Of a stretch of DNA of 64,000 nucleotides, positions 53,975-62,600 are shown one piece after another. The stretch is from an uncultured Winogradskyella sp. (GTDB taxonomy: Bacteria > Bacteroidota > Bacteroidia > Flavobacteriales > Flavobacteriaceae): positions 1,421,596 to 1,485,595 of the forward strand of contig NZ_CANMCZ010000001.1 of assembly GCF_947496485.1 (NCBI RefSeq). The letters are read 5' to 3'. Position numbers and translations under genes: made by a program. The notes under the pieces are model-generated. The model saw only the letters and a program-made list of their open reading frames with translations, was not told where the DNA came from and did not search any database. The first letter of the stretch is position 1, and every line of letters begins with the position of its first letter.

Positions 53975-55084
53975 TTAAAATTCAAATTTTAACTGAACAC
54001 TAACAGATTTTTTTTCTTCTAATTTAGCTTTTGGTTTCTTTGGCTCTGTATTCAAATTAGATAATGAAATACCTAATAGCCTTACAGAATTATTCATCTT
54101 ATCCTGATATAATAGATCTTTTGCAGTTTCAAGAATAATAGCTTTTTCGCTCATGTAATATGGTAATGTTTTGCTACGCGTTTGTAATGTAAAGTCGCTA
54201 TATTTTATTTTAAGTGTTATGGTTTTTCCTGAGACCTTGCTTTTGCTCAAACGTTTTGAAACCTCTTCAGCAATATGCTCTAATTTTTCGAGCATAAAAA
54301 TTTCTGAGGATAGATTTTCGCTAAATGTTCGTTCAGCAGCCAAAGACTTTCTAATACGATTGGGTTTTACTTCACTGTTATGGATTCCACGTACCACATG
54401 ATAGTAATAACGACCAGATTTCCCAAAGTTTTCATCCAAGTATTCAAGTGTTTTAGACTTTAAATCTTTTCCAGTAAAAATGCCTTTTTGATACATCTTT
54501 TCTGCTGTCACTTTACCAACACCATAAAACTTTCTAATGTCTAAATCTTCTAAAAATTGAATAACATCCTCAGGATTTATTGTTTTTTGGCCATTAGGTT
54601 TGTTAATGTCACTTGCAACTTTAGCAATAAACTTATTAATTGAGATGCCTGCGGAAGCTGTTAAGCCCACTTCGTTAAAAATGCGTTGTCGTATCTCTTG
54701 AGCAATTAAAGTAGCGCTAGGAAGTCCCTTTTTGTTTTCAGTAACATCTAAATAAGCTTCATCTAAGGACAGAGGTTCGACTAAGTCTGTATAGTCAAAA
54801 AAAATCTTTCGTATGCGGTTAGAAATTTCTTTGTAGCGATCAAAATCTGTTCTAACAAAAATTAATTCTGGGCAAAGTTTTATGGCCAAGCGACCAGACA
54901 TGGCACTTTTCACTCCAAATTTTCTAGCTTCATAACTGGCAGCACTAATAACACCTCTAGCACCTCCACCTCCAACAGCTATTGCTTTTCCTCTCAATTC
55001 AGGATTATCCATTTGTGCTACAGAGGCATAAAATGCATCCATATCTACATGTATAATCTTTCTATTAATAGGTGCATTCGACAT
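53975..55084 (-). CDS. dinB: DNA polymerase IV (Y family)
   Basis: 369 residues. Catalytic acidic residues are in IIHVDMDAFYASVAQMDNPE and in VEPLSLDEAYLDVTENKKG (SLDE). The finger region is SAASYEARKFGVKSAMSGRL. The little-finger domain follows residue 240. A beta-clamp-binding motif, QLKFEF, is the last six residues. It extends damaged templates with low fidelity. It is 43 bases from the DUF2238 gene, which is divergent. Confidence 0.94.
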   Translation of the reverse strand: MSNAPINRKIIHVDMDAFYASVAQMDNPELRGKAIAVGGGGARGVISAASYEARKFGVKSAMSGRLAIKLCPELIFVRTDFDRYKEISNRIRKIFFDYTDLVEPLSLDEAYLDVTENKKGLPSATLIAQEIRQRIFNEVGLTASAGISINKFIAKVASDINKPNGQKTINPEDVIQFLEDLDIRKFYGVGKVTAEKMYQKGIFTGKDLKSKTLEYLDENFGKSGRYYYHVVRGIHNSEVKPNRIRKSLAAERTFSENLSSEIFMLEKLEHIAEEVSKRLSKSKVSGKTITLKIKYSDFTLQTRSKTLPYYMSEKAIILETAKDLLYQDKMNNSVRLLGISLSNLNTEPKKPKAKLEEKKSVSVQLKFEF

Positions 55085-55127
55085 AAAGCAAATTTATAAT
55101 ATCTTTGATTTAATTGTAGCTTTAAGC

Positions 55128-55733
55128 ATGAAACTTATATACACACTTTTAGTATTAGTACTATTATTATTGATTTGGTCTGCAATTAATCCTTATGAAT
55201 ATTTTACTTGGTTCTTAGAAGTTTTGCCGGCCATTATAGGTATTGTAATTCTTATTGCGACGTTTCACAAATTTAGATTTACAAATTTTGTGTATGTACT
55301 TGTTTTCATTCACTGTGTTATTTTGATTATTGGTGGTCATTACACCTACGCAGAGGTACCTTTATTTGATTGGATTCAAGAGACTTTTAATCAGACCAGA
55401 AATAATTATGACAAGGTTGGGCATTTTGCACAAGGATTTGTACCAGCAATGATTACGAGAGAAATATTAATTCGTCAAAATGTGGTCAATAAGACGTCTT
55501 GGCTCAATTTTATTGTGGTTTGTGTTGCAATGGCAATTAGTGTTACTTATGAGTTTATTGAGTGGGCAGTTTCATTAGGAACTGGAGATGGTGGAGATGC
55601 TTTTTTAGGTACCCAAGGTTATATTTGGGACACACAGTCCGACATGCTTTATGCAACTATTGGTGCGATTTGTGCCCTTGTATTTTTGAGTAAATCTCAT
55701 AATAAGCAAATTGAATATTTAAATTTTAAATAA
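55128..55733 (+). CDS. DUF2238 domain-containing membrane protein (YjdF-like)
   Basis: 201 residues with about five membrane helices. The conserved block is VGHFAQGFVPAMITREILI, TYEFIEWAVSLGTGDGGDAF and LGTQGYIWDTQSDM, typical of the DUF2238/YjdF family of integral membrane proteins. Function is unknown; the conserved His, Glu and Asp may bind metal or substrate. It is transcribed with the CYTH gene. Confidence 0.85.
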   Translation: MKLIYTLLVLVLLLLIWSAINPYEYFTWFLEVLPAIIGIVILIATFHKFRFTNFVYVLVFIHCVILIIGGHYTYAEVPLFDWIQETFNQTRNNYDKVGHFAQGFVPAMITREILIRQNVVNKTSWLNFIVVCVAMAISVTYEFIEWAVSLGTGDGGDAFLGTQGYIWDTQSDMLYATIGAICALVFLSKSHNKQIEYLNFK

Positions 55734-55735
55734 TA

Positions 55736-55752
55736 TTCCCGTTTCACGGGAA
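55736..55752 (+). repeat. Short palindromic hairpin in the CYTH leader
   Basis: TTCCCGT / ACGGGAA with a three-base loop, six bases upstream of the CYTH gene ATG (55759). It is followed by GTAAATATG and closely resembles the rnhA leader palindrome (45096-45113) and the stem within rnc (47716-47739). Confidence 0.7.
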
Positions 55753-55758
55753 GTAAAT

Positions 55759-56232
55759 ATGATAGAAATAGAACGTAAATTTTTAGTTATTTCAGAAGCT
55801 TTTAAAAAAGAAGCAATTAATAGTTATAGTATTAAGCAAGGGTTTTTAAATAGCCATAAAAAGCGTGCCGTAAGAGTAAGGATTAAAAAAGATAAAGGCT
55901 ACTTAACTATTAAAGGAAAATCAACAAAAGATGGGTTATCTCGTTTTGAATGGGAAAAGGAAATATCTAATACAGAAGCTGAATCGCTTTTGAAATTATG
56001 TGAAAAGGGTATTATTGATAAAACACGGTACGAAATTAAATGTGGTAATCACATCTTTGAAGTTGATGAATTTCATGGTGATAACAAGGGTTTAATTATT
56101 GCTGAAGTTGAACTAGATTCTGAAAACGAATATTACGAAAAGCCTAATTGGTTGGGCAAAGAAGTAACGGGTGACATAAAATATTACAATGCAGTATTAA
56201 GTAAACAACCTTATAAAACTTGGAAAAAATGA
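55759..56232 (+). CDS. CYTH domain protein (triphosphate-tunnel metalloenzyme)
   Basis: 157 residues. The N-terminal MIEIERKFLV is the ExExK signature of the CYTH superfamily. Further basic residues along the tunnel appear in RAVRVRIKKDKGYLTIKGKS, with acidic residues in FEVDEFHGDNKGLIIAEVEL. CYTH proteins bind triphosphate and divalent metals; most bacterial ones are inorganic triphosphatases. Its stop overlaps the next gene's start by four bases (ATGA). Confidence 0.88.
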   Translation: MIEIERKFLVISEAFKKEAINSYSIKQGFLNSHKKRAVRVRIKKDKGYLTIKGKSTKDGLSRFEWEKEISNTEAESLLKLCEKGIIDKTRYEIKCGNHIFEVDEFHGDNKGLIIAEVELDSENEYYEKPNWLGKEVTGDIKYYNAVLSKQPYKTWKK

Positions 56233-56750
56233 AAAAATCAATTCTATTATTTATAATTGTATTAGGTTTTCTATCGTGTAAAAATGATTCTAATGTCGAA
56301 ACAGACTTAACAGAAAATAAAACGGTCAAAGTGGAGTCTACAAATGAAGTTGTTAAAGAGCAATCTACCGCAGAGCTTAAAGCTAAATTAACATCTAAAG
56401 GATATCAAATTTTTGACTATGTAGATGAGAAAACGCAAGACACAATATTAATGCAACAGTATTTTATTGCATTTCTTAAAAGAGGATCAATACGAACTCA
56501 AAATGAAGAAGAAGCTGCAGTTTTACAAAAAGAACACTTAGCGCATTTAGGAAAGATGTATGATTTAGGTTATGCTGATATTTCTGGTCCTTTCGGTGAC
56601 GATGGTGATATAAGAGGCATTACAATTTATAATGTACCAACTCTAGAAATGGCTGATAGTTTAGCTAATTCTGACCCAATGGTAAAAGCTGGTCGGTTAG
56701 CTATAGAAATTCATCCTTGGTGGGCTGCTAAAGGATTTCCACTAAGATAA
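56229..56750 (+). CDS. YciI-like lipoprotein
   Basis: 173 residues from the ATG at 56229; a TTG nine bases earlier is less likely. The lipobox is VLGFLSCKNDS. After a Glu/Thr/Val-rich linker comes a YciI-type ferredoxin-like domain (MQQYFIAFLKRGSIRTQNEE, KEHLAHLGKMYDLGYADISG, PFGDDGDIRGITIYNV). The conserved His of the domain is in the KEHLAHLG part. Its function is unknown. It is coupled to the CYTH gene and followed by a bidirectional terminator. Confidence 0.8.
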   Translation: MKKSILLFIIVLGFLSCKNDSNVETDLTENKTVKVESTNEVVKEQSTAELKAKLTSKGYQIFDYVDEKTQDTILMQQYFIAFLKRGSIRTQNEEEAAVLQKEHLAHLGKMYDLGYADISGPFGDDGDIRGITIYNVPTLEMADSLANSDPMVKAGRLAIEIHPWWAAKGFPLR

Positions 56751-56753
56751 ATT

Positions 56754-56783
56754 AAAAAGGCTCTGAATTTTCAGAGCCTTTTT
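56754..56783. terminator. Bidirectional intrinsic terminator
   Basis: AAAAAGGCTCTGAA / TTCAGAGCCTTTTT with a two-base centre forms a 14-bp stem between the converging YciI-like and PorE-like genes. Both strands end in a T run. Confidence 0.92.
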
Positions 56784-56805
56784 AACTATATAATCATCAA
56801 TTTAT

Positions 56806-58719
56806 TTATTGTGCCTGTGGACCACCACTCACAATAATAAACTCTGAACGTCTGTTTTCTGCATGCTGATCTTTTGTACAACCACTAGAACAATCTATGC
56901 GAGGCTCTGATTCACCTTTACCAGATCCTGATATACGAGATTCATCAATACCTTGGGAAATCACATACTGAATCGTAGTTTTAGCTCTACGATCAGAAAG
57001 ACTTGCGTTATAAGATTCTGGTCCTCTTTCATCTGTGTGTGAATTAGCAACAATAATCATTTCAGGATATTTTTTCATAATCTGAACCAGTTTATCTAAT
57101 TCAAATGCTGCTTGATCAGTGATATTAGATTTATCGAACTCAAAGAAAATTGGTGCTAAATTAATTTTTTCAGCAACAATTAATTTTTCTATTGGATCTA
57201 AAGAAATCTGAATATTATTCTCTTCTTCGCTAGATCCTTTAACAGGTACTCTCTTGCTGTTGAAACCATCCATTATTACTTCTAATTCGGTATCTTCTTC
57301 ACATTCAACAATAAATTCGGCAACACCTTCAGCATTAGTTGTTTTTGAAACGACACTATTACCTTCTGAATCGAATAACGATACTGAAGCTCCACTAATT
57401 GGCTCACGTGTTTTATCATCTAAAACTGTTGCGCTGATTAAAACATCACAAAGTGGTTGTAATTTTTTAAAGGCATAAACATCATCACTACCTTTTCCAC
57501 CATCTCTATTTGACGATACAAAACCAGATTCATCTTCTTCGTTAATAGTAAAGGCAATATCATCGGCATTACTATTTATAGGAATACCAACATTTCGTAT
57601 TGGTGCCATTTTACCGTCAATTTCTCTAGTGTAGAATACATCCATTCCACCAAGTCCTAAATGACCGTTGGAAGAGAAATAAAGCATATTTGTACTGCTG
57701 ATGTAAGGAAACATTTCCTGCCCCTCAGTATTAACTTTTTGACCTAAATTTTGAGGCTCACCTATCGTTCCATCTTTATTTATAGGTGCTTTGTAAATAT
57801 CAAAATCACCATAACCACCTGGCATGTTAGAAGCAAAATATAATGTGGAACCATCCGCACTAACAGACGGATTTTTAACTGAATAGTTTTCACTATTAAT
57901 AGACAAACTTTCTACTGTATCCCAATCATCACCTAATTTAGTAGCTTTAAAAAGATATAACTGACTATAACGTACTTTGCTTAAAGAGTCTTTCTGATAA
58001 GCTTTTTCAAAATAGCTTTCTCTAGAAAAATACATCGTACTTCCGTCTGGTGTAAAGGATACTAAACCTTCATGAAAACGTGTGTTAATTTTATCGTTTG
58101 CCAGTGTAGCTTCTTGGTAAGAACCATCTGAATTTTTAGTCATTGAATAGATATCTAAAAAAGGTTGTTCATTCCAACCATAGGTTTTACGACTATCATT
58201 ACGACCAGAGGTAATATATAATTTTCCGTCATTTGTTGTACCTCCAAAATCTGATTGTTCAGAGTTGAAATTCGCATTCTGCAAATTAAACTTTTTACCT
58301 TGCTCTAAAATTTTAGGAAGGTAATCAGGGTTTTTTCTGAATGCGGTAGCTCTATCGTCTGAAGGACGCATAGTTGCAAATCGATCCATTTGTTGGTTAG
58401 ACTCTTCATACTTACCGTTGGCTTTAAGCATTTGAGAATACTTATAAATCATTTCTGGGTTATCAGAAGTCTCTAGTGCTTTAGCATACCAGCGTTCGGC
58501 TTCAACCGTATTGAAAATATTGTAGTAACTTTCAGCAAGTTGACTGTAAACGTATGCATCGCCTTTACCATTTTCAATAAGTTTATTGTAGCTTTCTGCC
58601 GCATCTACAAATTCAAATCTGGCAAAATGTTTGTCTGCTTTTTTAGTAGCTTTATTCTGAGCAGTTAAGCAAAAACCACTCATCAACGTAATAAATAATA
58701 ATGTTTTAAAGTTTTTCAT
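56806..58719 (-). CDS. PorE-like OmpA family protein of the type IX secretion machinery
   Basis: 637 residues. A signal peptide (TLLFITLMSGFCLTAQ) is followed by TPR repeats to about residue 125 (FVDAAESYNKLIENGKGDAY, AERWYAKALETSDNPEMIYK). Then come PD40 propeller repeats (NFNSEQSDFGGTTNDGKLYI, TRFHEGLVSFTPDGSTMYFS) to about 410. A carboxypeptidase-regulatory-like domain spans about 420-500 (VLDDKTREPISGASVSLFDS). The C-terminal OmpA domain has IFFEFDKSNITDQAAFELDK and VANSHTDERGPESYNASLSD. This TPR-PD40-CRD-OmpA order is that of PorE, a peptidoglycan-anchoring T9SS component. It is followed by the sprF-like and adhesin genes upstream, a common T9SS cluster. Confidence 0.88.
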   Translation of the reverse strand: MKNFKTLLFITLMSGFCLTAQNKATKKADKHFARFEFVDAAESYNKLIENGKGDAYVYSQLAESYYNIFNTVEAERWYAKALETSDNPEMIYKYSQMLKANGKYEESNQQMDRFATMRPSDDRATAFRKNPDYLPKILEQGKKFNLQNANFNSEQSDFGGTTNDGKLYITSGRNDSRKTYGWNEQPFLDIYSMTKNSDGSYQEATLANDKINTRFHEGLVSFTPDGSTMYFSRESYFEKAYQKDSLSKVRYSQLYLFKATKLGDDWDTVESLSINSENYSVKNPSVSADGSTLYFASNMPGGYGDFDIYKAPINKDGTIGEPQNLGQKVNTEGQEMFPYISSTNMLYFSSNGHLGLGGMDVFYTREIDGKMAPIRNVGIPINSNADDIAFTINEEDESGFVSSNRDGGKGSDDVYAFKKLQPLCDVLISATVLDDKTREPISGASVSLFDSEGNSVVSKTTNAEGVAEFIVECEEDTELEVIMDGFNSKRVPVKGSSEEENNIQISLDPIEKLIVAEKINLAPIFFEFDKSNITDQAAFELDKLVQIMKKYPEMIIVANSHTDERGPESYNASLSDRRAKTTIQYVISQGIDESRISGSGKGESEPRIDCSSGCTKDQHAENRRSEFIIVSGGPQAQ

Positions 58720-58738
58720 AATTGTTTAGCTTAACTGA

Positions 58739-59644
58739 TTAAAAGTATCTTGGTGAACGAGAAACACGTTTTGGAAAATTGAGATCAAATAACAACATCA
58801 CCTCATGAGATGCAGGTGCATATGCTTTGATATCTGATGATATAGCATCATAAGCATATCCAATTCTAAGAGAAGGTGTAAGAGCAAAGTTGATTAACCC
58901 TGAAAAAGAATCATCTAATCTATATGAAGCTCCGATTTCAAATTTCTTATAGAATCGCGCATTAACATTAACATCAAAAGATGTTGGTGCATCAAAAGAA
59001 GATTTAACCATAAACGAAGGTTTTAATTCCGTATTCGGTGACAAATCAAAAACATAACCACCAGTCAAAAAGTAATGTTGAGTTTCTGAACCTATTTTAA
59101 AACCATTAGCATCTAAATGCACAGAGGATAATAAATTAGGTACAGACAATGATAGATAATAGTTATCAGTGTAATAAAAGAAACCGGCTCCAATATTGGG
59201 TGTTGTTTCATTTATATTTTCATCAAAAAATGGATCGTTTTGGTCAATAACATCTAAGGTACTTAGACCGATATCATGAAATGTAGCACCAGCTTTGACA
59301 CCAAATGCCAAATTATGTCCACCGCCTAATTTTAAGGTGTAAGAAACGTCTGCGTAAACATTTGTCTCTTTAACTGGGCCAATTTGATCTGCAATAACAG
59401 ACAAGCCTAATCCTAAGTTATTACCAATAGGAGAGTGTCCAAAAAATGTTCCTGTCTGAGGCGCACCATCAATTCCTGCCCATTGCGTTCTGTATAATAA
59501 TCCGAAAGATAGATTCTCTCGTGAACCAGCATAAGCCGGATTAATGATATTCATATTATACATGTACTGTGTGTACTGAGGGTCTTGTTGCCCATGCATT
59601 TGAAATGCCAAGAGCAAGACCGCTATAATAGAGAGTTTTTTCAT
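58739..59644 (-). CDS. PorP/SprF family type IX secretion membrane protein
   Basis: 301 residues with a signal peptide (KLSIIAVLLLAFQMHGQ). The N-terminal block QDPQYTQYMYNMNIINPAYA and GSRENLSFGLLYRTQWAG is the hallmark of PorP/SprF proteins, followed by beta-barrel strands (LGLGLSVIADQIGP, YKKFEIGASYRLDDSFSG). SprF-like proteins assist export of surface proteins with type B C-terminal domains; the neighbour at 59676 has such a domain, so this is its likely dedicated partner. It lies 19 bases upstream of the PorE-like gene in transcription order. Confidence 0.92.
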   Translation of the reverse strand: MKKLSIIAVLLLAFQMHGQQDPQYTQYMYNMNIINPAYAGSRENLSFGLLYRTQWAGIDGAPQTGTFFGHSPIGNNLGLGLSVIADQIGPVKETNVYADVSYTLKLGGGHNLAFGVKAGATFHDIGLSTLDVIDQNDPFFDENINETTPNIGAGFFYYTDNYYLSLSVPNLLSSVHLDANGFKIGSETQHYFLTGGYVFDLSPNTELKPSFMVKSSFDAPTSFDVNVNARFYKKFEIGASYRLDDSFSGLINFALTPSLRIGYAYDAISSDIKAYAPASHEVMLLFDLNFPKRVSRSPRYF

Positions 59645-59675
59645 ATTATAATTTAAGTTGATTCAGTTAGTCGAT

Positions 59676-62600
59676 TTATTTGTTAATGTATACCCAAGAA
59701 CTACGCATTTTTGTACCGCCTTCATATTCCATGGTGTAGAAATAAGTTCCTACTGGAAGTTCTTCACCATCATTGGTTTGTCCTACCCATTCATTGGTAT
59801 AATCAGTCTTAGAATACACTAGTGTACCATTTCTATTAAATATCTCTAATTTGGAAACGTCATAACTACTTAGGTCGAAGATATCATTAAAGCCATCTCC
59901 ATTTGGTGATATACCTTCTGGAATTACACAAGTATCTAATTCACTAACTGTAGCTGAAAGCGTATTATTTACACAACCAGAATCATTGAATATTATCTCA
60001 GCTCTATACTCACCTTGGACAAGCACTGAAGATAAAGTTAATCCGTTTCCACCTGAAATAAGTACGTCATCTAAGAACCATCTCACTGTCACTTGATCAG
60101 CTGTAAAGTTTGTTGGGATTAGCCCTATTTCTACAGGTACTGTTGCATTAGGACAAACTTCGTAATCGTAAATTGGATCAAAAGTTGCTAATGGAACGAT
60201 ATTTACCTCTAGGTTAAATGATGTTGTGTCGTAACAACTCGTTATAGTGTTTTCTGCCCTTACATAAATCGTCTCACCTGCACTTGAATAAGGACTAGTT
60301 AAAGCTCCAATTCCACTATCTGCGTCTTCTTGCGAAGTGTGGTAAGTAATTACTACATCAGCTTCTGTATTTACTTCATCATCAATTGAAGTTAAATCAA
60401 AAGCGGTAACACCATCAACATTGCCATCAATATCATCACAAACTATAAAATCAGCTGGTTGATTGATTACAGGTACAGGGTTTACAACAAGTTCTACTTG
60501 AGATAACTGGCGGCAACCTAAGAATCCGTTAGTAGCGGCATCAGTATCTTCTACTCTGATAATTAATGTTTCACCAGTAGAGTTGTAAGGTGAAGCCACT
60601 GGGTTCATTGCCTGATTTGCATCTGCCATACTAGTGTAATAACTGATTGTAAATCCATCAACTAAACCAAGGGAAGTTGATAAAGCATCTAAATCGAAAT
60701 CAGCAGTTCCAGGACTAACAGGGCTATCACATGCAGTTATATTTTGCGGGTCAATAGAGCCTGCATCATCATAAAGGTTTACAATTACGATTTGAGAAAA
60801 AGCTTCTGAACCACATTGGTTGTCAAATGCTTGAACTTGGTAATTGTCTGATTCAGTTACTACTAGTGTAGAAGATGTTTCATCAGTCATCACAAAACCA
60901 TTTTTGTACCAAACAAATTCGTCTGCAAATGGTGAGTTGGTTTCAATTGTAACAGTGTCAAAACCACATACATTCGCTTCTACTGGAGTGCCAGGATCAG
61001 AATCAGTATCTACAAAAACAACTTCATTACTTACAATTTCAGCAGATATTTCTGCGTCAATAGTACCATTATCTGTTCCTCCTACATTAGTTTGCTCAAT
61101 AGTTATATCACCAGCACTTCCATTGAAATTAGTTACCAATAACATATATATTTCATCAGCTTGAGCATTATTAATAGTAAGGTTTTCTACTGAAGATGCG
61201 GAATAGCTACAATCTACAATATTACCAAACGGATAGAAATTAGGATTTGTGGTGTTATTAGGACATGTAGGACAATCTTCCAAGATAATATCTGTACACG
61301 CCTGTTCAACAGAAGCAAAAGGTCCCCAAATTACAAAGTCTACGTCCAATCCATTTCCATTAGCATCTTGTTGATTTATTTCGATTTCAATTGTACCAGG
61401 ATCACCTATTTGAATAATATTCCAAGTTGGGTTTGGTGCGGTAAATAAACAAGCTACTTGTCCACTACTCGGAATTCCAATAATATTTGGTGTAGTTAGC
61501 GCACCACCTACTGAACAGAAATTCTCAGCATTTTCACATATAATGTTGGTTGGTGCAGGTCTTATACAAAGATCGAATGTAGAAGTCTCAGGTTGATTAC
61601 CACCACTAAATACTCTAATGTAATACGTATTGCCTACTACTAAAGAAGGGGTAACACTAGCATCATCATCAGAGCAATAAAGCTCTGTTAATGTACCACA
61701 TGAACCTTCATAAACTGCATGGTCAATATTAAATGTTCCACCAACAACATTGAGTATTGATATAATTTGTATTTCATCTAAGGCTTCAAATGTAAACCAT
61801 ACATCGTCATTTGTACTACCTGTACAACTTCCATCAGGAACTCCAGAAGGTGTAGCTGCTAATATTGTTCCAGGTGTTGTTGCGTCACAGGTACTATTTG
61901 CATTAACAACTGCAGCAATTGCACCTGCACAGTCGTCATTTGCTGGCGGACATGCTAACACTTCATAGTTTTCACTACTAATAACACAGTTGTTATCTTG
62001 TTCATTGGTTACGAATATTTTCACAGTACTACCAAATGGATATGGGCCAGCTTGGTAAACATCCACAGCTGTTGCTTGTAGCGTAGCAGTATCGAAATTA
62101 TTAGAAATTTGAAGAGATGTCGCATCACCTAAACTAGTTACGTTAACATCTATAAAAAATTGGTCATTTTCACAATCCGCTACAACTGTGTAATCTGCTG
62201 CGGGCAAAGTACAGGTTAATTCTTGGATATTTACTGTAAAGTCTAAAGTAACACCCCAAGCTCCATTATAACAAGGATCCGGTGTTGCTTGTCCAAAATC
62301 AGCACTGCCAATACGCATTCTATGTTGTCCTAGAGGTGCCGTTGCAGGCATAACAAAAGAGGCATCTAATATATGAGGATTATTACCTCCAGCTGACTCT
62401 CCTTGGAATACTATTTCTGAAGCGTCAAAAACTAAGTCGTCATTGAAATCTATCCAAATATTTGTACCATAAGTAAATGTATGGCCGAATTCTATTTCAA
62501 CAGTTGTATTAATACCTTGAAAAACATTAACGACTGGTGTTGTTTGGTTTTCATAAGTTACATCACCCAAACTTGGAAAGTCCGTTACACCAATAGTAAC

